This document shows positions 60,865 to 64,000 of a stretch of DNA of 64,000 nucleotides, piece after piece. Each line of letters starts with the position of its first letter. Position 1 is the first letter of the stretch. Made by a program: the position numbers and the translations under genes. The notes below the pieces were generated by a model. The model made no database searches. It was not told the origin of the DNA and was given only the letters and a program-made list of their open reading frames with translations. The stretch is from Levilactobacillus brevis (GTDB lineage: Bacteria > Bacillota > Bacilli > Lactobacillales > Lactobacillaceae): contig CP079699.1 in the NCBI GenBank assembly GCA_021383565.1, positions 2,294,001 through 2,358,000 on the forward strand, read 5' to 3'.

Positions 60865-61110
60865 TTACCGAACGGGAGAGTCATAGAGATACCACCAAGA
60901 TTGAAATTGGTGTAGTTGGACTCGGCTGATTTGTGTGAGGGGAATTTCACGCGAATGGCCGGCCGCTAGACCAAGATACACGGTGGTCGGGGAAACGTAG
61001 TCAACGGTTCCCGTATAGGTGATGTTGTGAATATTTATTGTTGTAATCTGATTTTTTTGATAAGCAGTTTGGAGTAGTGTCTTAATTTGTTGGTGAGCCT
61101 GGGTGAACAT
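60865..61110 (-). CDS. YolD-like small protein, probably LexA-regulated
   Basis: The ~81-residue protein has a short helix followed by a five-strand SH3/Sm-like barrel pattern: INIHNITYTGTVDYVSPTTVYL, then REIPLTQISRVQL. This matches YolD-like proteins, which in Bacillus relatives are encoded next to Y-family DNA polymerases and controlled by LexA. The start is ATG 61110 with AAGGA 10 bases upstream. No polymerase gene is adjacent. The LexA box in its promoter is the best support for an SOS link. Confidence 0.7.
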   Translation of the reverse strand: MFTQAHQQIKTLLQTAYQKNQITTINIHNITYTGTVDYVSPTTVYLGLAAGHSREIPLTQISRVQLHQFQSWWYLYDSPVR

Positions 61111-61143
61111 TTTTATCACGTCCTTGATGTGAAGATTAATTCC

Positions 61144-61172
61144 ATTATAGAACGTATGTTCGAAATTGGAAA
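61144..61172 (-). promoter_or_regulatory. promoter with LexA (SOS) box
   Basis: Minus strand: TTTCCA (61172-61167), 17-bp spacer, TATAAT (61149-61144). Inside the spacer, CGAACATACGTTCT (61162-61149) matches the Gram-positive LexA box CGAACRNRYGTTCG at 13 of 14 positions. Binding there would block the promoter. Confidence 0.8.
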
Positions 61173-61362
61173 CCTGTAAAAATAATTTCATTGGATAAGA
61201 TGGTTTGATAGTGAAATGTAAGCAGGGTTATCCACTTACATAATATTGACCGGTGACGGGACTGGTTTTTTCGGCTAAAATTAAGACCCGTGGGGTGTAC
61301 CCAAATTAGGACGGTAATAGGCAGCGCCCGGCGCTGAAACTAGAAGGAGTAATGGATTTATA

Positions 61363-61905
61363 ATGACAGAGACGACGAATGACAACGTAACGGAAGCAGA
61401 ATTGAAGAAAGAGTTTGACGACTTATACATGCATATTTTTAAGTACATCGGTGATTTCGTTTCGATTCCGACGCAAAAGTACAATTTGACCTTTGAAGCC
61501 TTCATGGTGATGGAGAACGTTGCCCGGAGTAAGAATGGACAGACGTTGGTTGAACTTGCCAAACTAGAGGGCGTCTCCAAGAGCGCTATCGCTCGTCAGG
61601 TCAATGTATTACTTAAGGAAAACTACGTCATGCAAAAGGTAGATCCTAACGACCGTCGGGTTAAATACATTACCTTAACGGCGGCTGGAAGCCGGGTTCA
61701 ACGAAACTTGGCACAAGCCACCGACGAACGGTTCCACCGCTGGTTAGGCTTCTTCGGTAAGGATGAAGCCGAACACTTTATCAAGGTGCTCCACCGCGCA
61801 AACGACCGGGCTGTAGCGGCCGGCTTCGTTGGCTTTGATAGCTTACACGATAAGCGCCGCAACTCTAACCGTGGCCGGACACATGGCGGCCGGACTAGTG
61901 ACTAA
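61363..61905 (+). CDS. MarR-family transcriptional regulator
   Basis: The 180-residue protein has a MarR winged helix (LVELAKLEGVSKSAIARQVNVLLKENYVMQKVDPNDRRVKYITLTAAG, about 65-112). The Arg/Gly/His-rich C-terminal tail (RRNSNRGRTHGGRTSD) is unusual for the family and may bind nucleic acid. It is monocistronic. The AAGGAG site is 13 bases before ATG 61363 and precedes a three-codon ORF (ATG GAT TTA TAA, 61352-61363) whose stop codon overlaps the start, so reinitiation is possible. A promoter-like TAAAAT lies near 61276. Confidence 0.88.
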   Translation: MTETTNDNVTEAELKKEFDDLYMHIFKYIGDFVSIPTQKYNLTFEAFMVMENVARSKNGQTLVELAKLEGVSKSAIARQVNVLLKENYVMQKVDPNDRRVKYITLTAAGSRVQRNLAQATDERFHRWLGFFGKDEAEHFIKVLHRANDRAVAAGFVGFDSLHDKRRNSNRGRTHGGRTSD

Positions 61906-61922
61906 TTTTATCGCAAATGAAT

Positions 61923-61963
61923 AGGCAGTACGACACCGAGTAACGGGTCGTACTGCCTTTTTT
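61923..61963 (+). terminator. terminator after the MarR gene
   Basis: A 12-bp perfect inverted repeat (61923-61934 with 61947-61958) is followed by six T. Confidence 0.9.
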
Positions 61964-61974
61964 CATGGTTTCGT

Positions 61975-62340
61975 TTTGGCTAGCAACTAGAGATGAGACT
62001 GGCCGCCTCGCCATTCGCGCAATATCAACCTCTCCTGCAAGCCAGTCGCCTGCGGCTGCCAGCAATTCCGCCTGCTGTGGGGACCGCCTGCAGCCAAAGA
62101 ACTGGCTTCCGGCTCGCTTGGAAGCCTTGCACAAACCCGCAAGTCTCCCAAGTCGTCCCACGCTGTAACCTGGCTAAGAACGCCAGCTAACACCGTTGTC
62201 ACGGCTGGCTCCATTACTGGCCTCCTCCGGCACAGTGGTTGCCATAAGTGATGGTGTTTGTCCGTGGCAGCAAGCATGACTAGTAGTCACCCACCGGCAA
62301 TGCAAATCATCTTAATTGGCCGCTCATCCTACGCGACTGG
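61975..62340 (+). repeat. dispersed intergenic repeat, copy F (rearranged, diverged)
   Basis: About 365 bp. The left ~40 bp (actggccgcctcgccattcg) match the right part of copy D on the opposite strand. The remainder (cctgcggctgccag, ctgtggggaccgcctgc, aacaccg...gtcacggctg) matches the middle of copy D on the same strand. It is therefore a mosaic with an inverted piece and has no clear terminal repeats. Confidence 0.6.
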
Positions 62341-62364
62341 CAGGGCGGCAGTAATGATCAAGCC

Positions 62365-63693
62365 TTAAGCGTCGCGATCGGCTGGAGTGATCTTGGCTTG
62401 AAGCGTGCGTTCGTCGTAGAAGAGGAGAATCCCGAACATCACGACGTATAATAGTAAGGGCAACCACGCGTAATTCAGTGTAATCATGTGCTGGGTTGCC
62501 ACGTTTTGACTGTGATTGGCCGCGTAACCCGACAGGTGGAAGAGCCCCGCCGTGATGAGGCCGCCGAGTCCTAATCCCACGTTGACCCCAAAGTCATCGG
62601 TCGAGGCGAGAATCCCCTCGGCCTGAATCCCCAGCGCCATGCCATAACGAATGGTGTCGGCAATCATGATGGAGACTAGACCGATGATGAGGCCATTTCC
62701 CACGGAGTTGAGCAGAATTCCGCCAAAGATGACGGGTAGGGCATCACTCACCACGCCAACACTCAGGATTAATTGCCCGAGCGCCGCTAAGGCAATGCCG
62801 CTCAGCATGGTCCGCTTCTTTCCCCATTGGCTAGCGGAGTGGACAATCAGCAGCACCCCGATCAGCGCGGCAAACGTGAAGCCATTGGCGTAGGGAACCA
62901 GTGCTTCGCTGTGTTGGATGTATTTAAAATAATAAATCGTCGTCTGGTTCTTAATCGCCGTAGTCAGCCAATACAAAAGAATGACGACGGAGATGATCAG
63001 CCACGGCTTGTTTTGCCGCAGCATGTGACCTACTGCCCGCCAAGATTGATGGGATTGTTCGGGATTGGTGAAGCGCTCGTGGACGTGGAAGAATGTGTTC
63101 CAGATCAGTGCCAACGAAATGGCCCCGAATAAAATAATTGTCAGTAGGAACCCCTGCTGCTGGTTGCCGTGGCCAAAGAGGGCGACCAGGGGCAGGGTGA
63201 CGACGGCCACGATGATTTGAACGGAACTGCCACAGAACTGGCGGATGACACCGAGGACGGTTTGTTCCCGGTCATTTTGCGTCAGCGTGGGCAGAATCGA
63301 CGTGATCGGCAGGTTGACCGCCGTGTAGAAGAAGCCCAGCCCCAGGTAGGTGACGTAGGCCCAGATTAACTTTCCGGTGCTGCCGAAGGGCGGTGTGACA
63401 AACGTCAAAATAGCGAAGATCACGTAAGGCAATGCGTACCACAGAAAGAACGGCCGACTCTTGCCCCATTTCGAATGGGTTCTGTCAATCATCAGGCCAA
63501 TCAGCAGACTTTCCACGACATCGGCGAGCCGGGCCACCACGAAGAGGATAGCGGCGGCACTGGCGGAGAGGCCGTAGACGTCGGTATAAAAGAACAATAG
63601 GTAGGTGGTCATCATTTGGAAGACCAGGTTATCGGCGGCATCGCTGAGCCCATAGCTCAAACGTTCCGGCCATCTCGTTTGCCAAGCATTCAT
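62365..63693 (-). CDS. GPH-family sugar/cation symporter
   Basis: The 442-residue protein has about 12 membrane segments and GPH landmarks: RLSYGLSDAADNLVFQMMTTYLLFFYTDVYG, ARLADVVESLLIGLMIDRTHSKWGKSRPFFLW and the late IADTIRYGMALGIQAEGILASTDDFGVN. It differs clearly from the symporter at 28541, so the cell has at least two such carriers. The start at 63693 follows a GGAGATGG site; an ATG at 63705 overlaps that site. It could import glycosides or hexuronides. No glycosidase gene is adjacent in the window. Confidence 0.87.
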   Translation of the reverse strand: MNAWQTRWPERLSYGLSDAADNLVFQMMTTYLLFFYTDVYGLSASAAAILFVVARLADVVESLLIGLMIDRTHSKWGKSRPFFLWYALPYVIFAILTFVTPPFGSTGKLIWAYVTYLGLGFFYTAVNLPITSILPTLTQNDREQTVLGVIRQFCGSSVQIIVAVVTLPLVALFGHGNQQQGFLLTIILFGAISLALIWNTFFHVHERFTNPEQSHQSWRAVGHMLRQNKPWLIISVVILLYWLTTAIKNQTTIYYFKYIQHSEALVPYANGFTFAALIGVLLIVHSASQWGKKRTMLSGIALAALGQLILSVGVVSDALPVIFGGILLNSVGNGLIIGLVSIMIADTIRYGMALGIQAEGILASTDDFGVNVGLGLGGLITAGLFHLSGYAANHSQNVATQHMITLNYAWLPLLLYVVMFGILLFYDERTLQAKITPADRDA

Positions 63694-63734
63694 GCGAGAC
63701 ACCATCTCCAATCGGCATTTAGTGGCGAAATAAC

Positions 63735-64000
63735 CTACTTATTCTTCTCGGCGACCAGCCGACGGTAGACTTCCGCGCCGACGAGGTCGTTGGTAACCAT
63801 CCAGGCAATGTGACCTAGCGCCTCAGAGACGTGTTCTTCGGTCGGTTGGTCCTTAGCAGTGGGAACGGTCCCCATGGCTGGCATCAATCCGAGATGAAAG
63901 GCCATCCAGATGGCGAGGCCAAACCAAGTACCGGCATCCTTCTTGATGGCTGGAATCTTCTCACCGATAATCTGATAGAGGACGGCAAAGGTGGTCGAGA
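63735..64000 (-). CDS. YagU-family (DUF1440) membrane protein, C-terminal part
   Basis: The minus-strand frame is open to the right edge and stops with TAG at 63737-63735, giving 88 residues. Visible features are TTFAVLYQIIGEKIPAIK, a membrane segment GTWFGLAIWMAFHLGLMPAMG, and DQPTEEHVSEALGHIAWMVT near the end, all typical of YagU-like inner-membrane proteins of unknown mechanism linked to acid resistance in enterobacteria. The N-terminal part is outside the window. It lies upstream of the GPH symporter gene on the same strand and may share its transcript. Confidence 0.75.
   Translation of the reverse strand, partial: STTFAVLYQIIGEKIPAIKKDAGTWFGLAIWMAFHLGLMPAMGTVPTAKDQPTEEHVSEALGHIAWMVTNDLVGAEVYRRLVAEKNK

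Noticed and set aside
1-64000. CRISPR array, rRNA, tRNA genes or a prophage
   Set aside because: No regularly spaced repeats, rRNA signatures, cloverleaf genes or phage structural genes were recognised. The recombinase-like protein at 46530 has no phage context.

Overview
The window reads as chromosome of a lactic acid bacterium of the family Lactobacillaceae. The evidence is family-level: IS30 transposase, WxL surface protein, CopY/cop boxes, cre sites, strong AGGAGG ribosome sites, GPH-family sugar symporters, OatA, C69 dipeptidase and oleate hydratase. The fairly GC-rich third codon positions fit the Levilactobacillus (brevis) group best, but I cannot prove the genus. No rRNA, tRNA or CRISPR array was seen. 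The DNA is mostly ordinary chromosome cut by one IS30 copy and by several copies of a short dispersed repeat.

Layout. 1-3.3 kb: end of a MetE-like gene, a glycerophosphodiesterase, a flavin reductase/MarR divergent pair and a PepSY lipoprotein. 3.7-9.8 kb: an aldo/keto reductase, then a five-gene phosphonate-type ABC transporter operon (phnD, phnC, two phnE) ending in a cytoplasmic 5'-nucleotidase-like phosphoesterase. 10-18 kb: a large P-type cation ATPase with a short leader ORF, a lectin/WxL surface protein, a C69 dipeptidase and a secreted protein. 18.2-26.5 kb: two convergent maltose-type acetyltransferases, an EamA transporter coupled to a tiny upstream ORF, a FusB-type EF-G-binding protein with a leader peptide and competing hairpins, copY-copB and dacA. 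27-30 kb: IS30 and a GPH symporter. 30-36.3 kb: an FtsX-type ABC exporter, a CoA-disulfide reductase fused to rhodanese, and a second aldo/keto reductase.

36.5-43 kb holds the most interesting gene block: a divergent LysR gene, two DUF2255 paralogues, a MerR regulator, an NAD(P)-binding reductase, an ACMSD-like amidohydrolase, a carboxymuconolactone-decarboxylase-like protein and an aldo/keto reductase. The last four are tightly spaced or overlapping. It looks like an uncharacterised detoxification or aromatic/aldehyde conversion module.

43-64 kb: an unknown membrane protein, an unannotated 30-residue membrane peptide beside a perfect 19-bp palindrome, a polysaccharide deacetylase, a recombinase-like protein lacking a catalytic domain, adenosine deaminase, OatA, a secreted repeat protein, beta-glucuronidase with a divergent AraC regulator and a cre site, oleate hydratase, signal peptidase I, cytidine deaminase, PadR plus a LiaX-like DUF4097 protein, a YolD-like gene with a LexA box inside its promoter, a MarR regulator, a second GPH symporter and the end of a YagU-like gene.

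A dispersed intergenic repeat of up to about 580 bp, with imperfect terminal inverted repeats and conserved internal foldbacks, occurs in whole or part at about 321, 20964, 26480, 38694, 45210 and 61975. Two copies sit between a stop codon and what looks like that gene's own terminator, as expected for inserted non-autonomous elements. All assignments come from reading the sequence; no database search was run.
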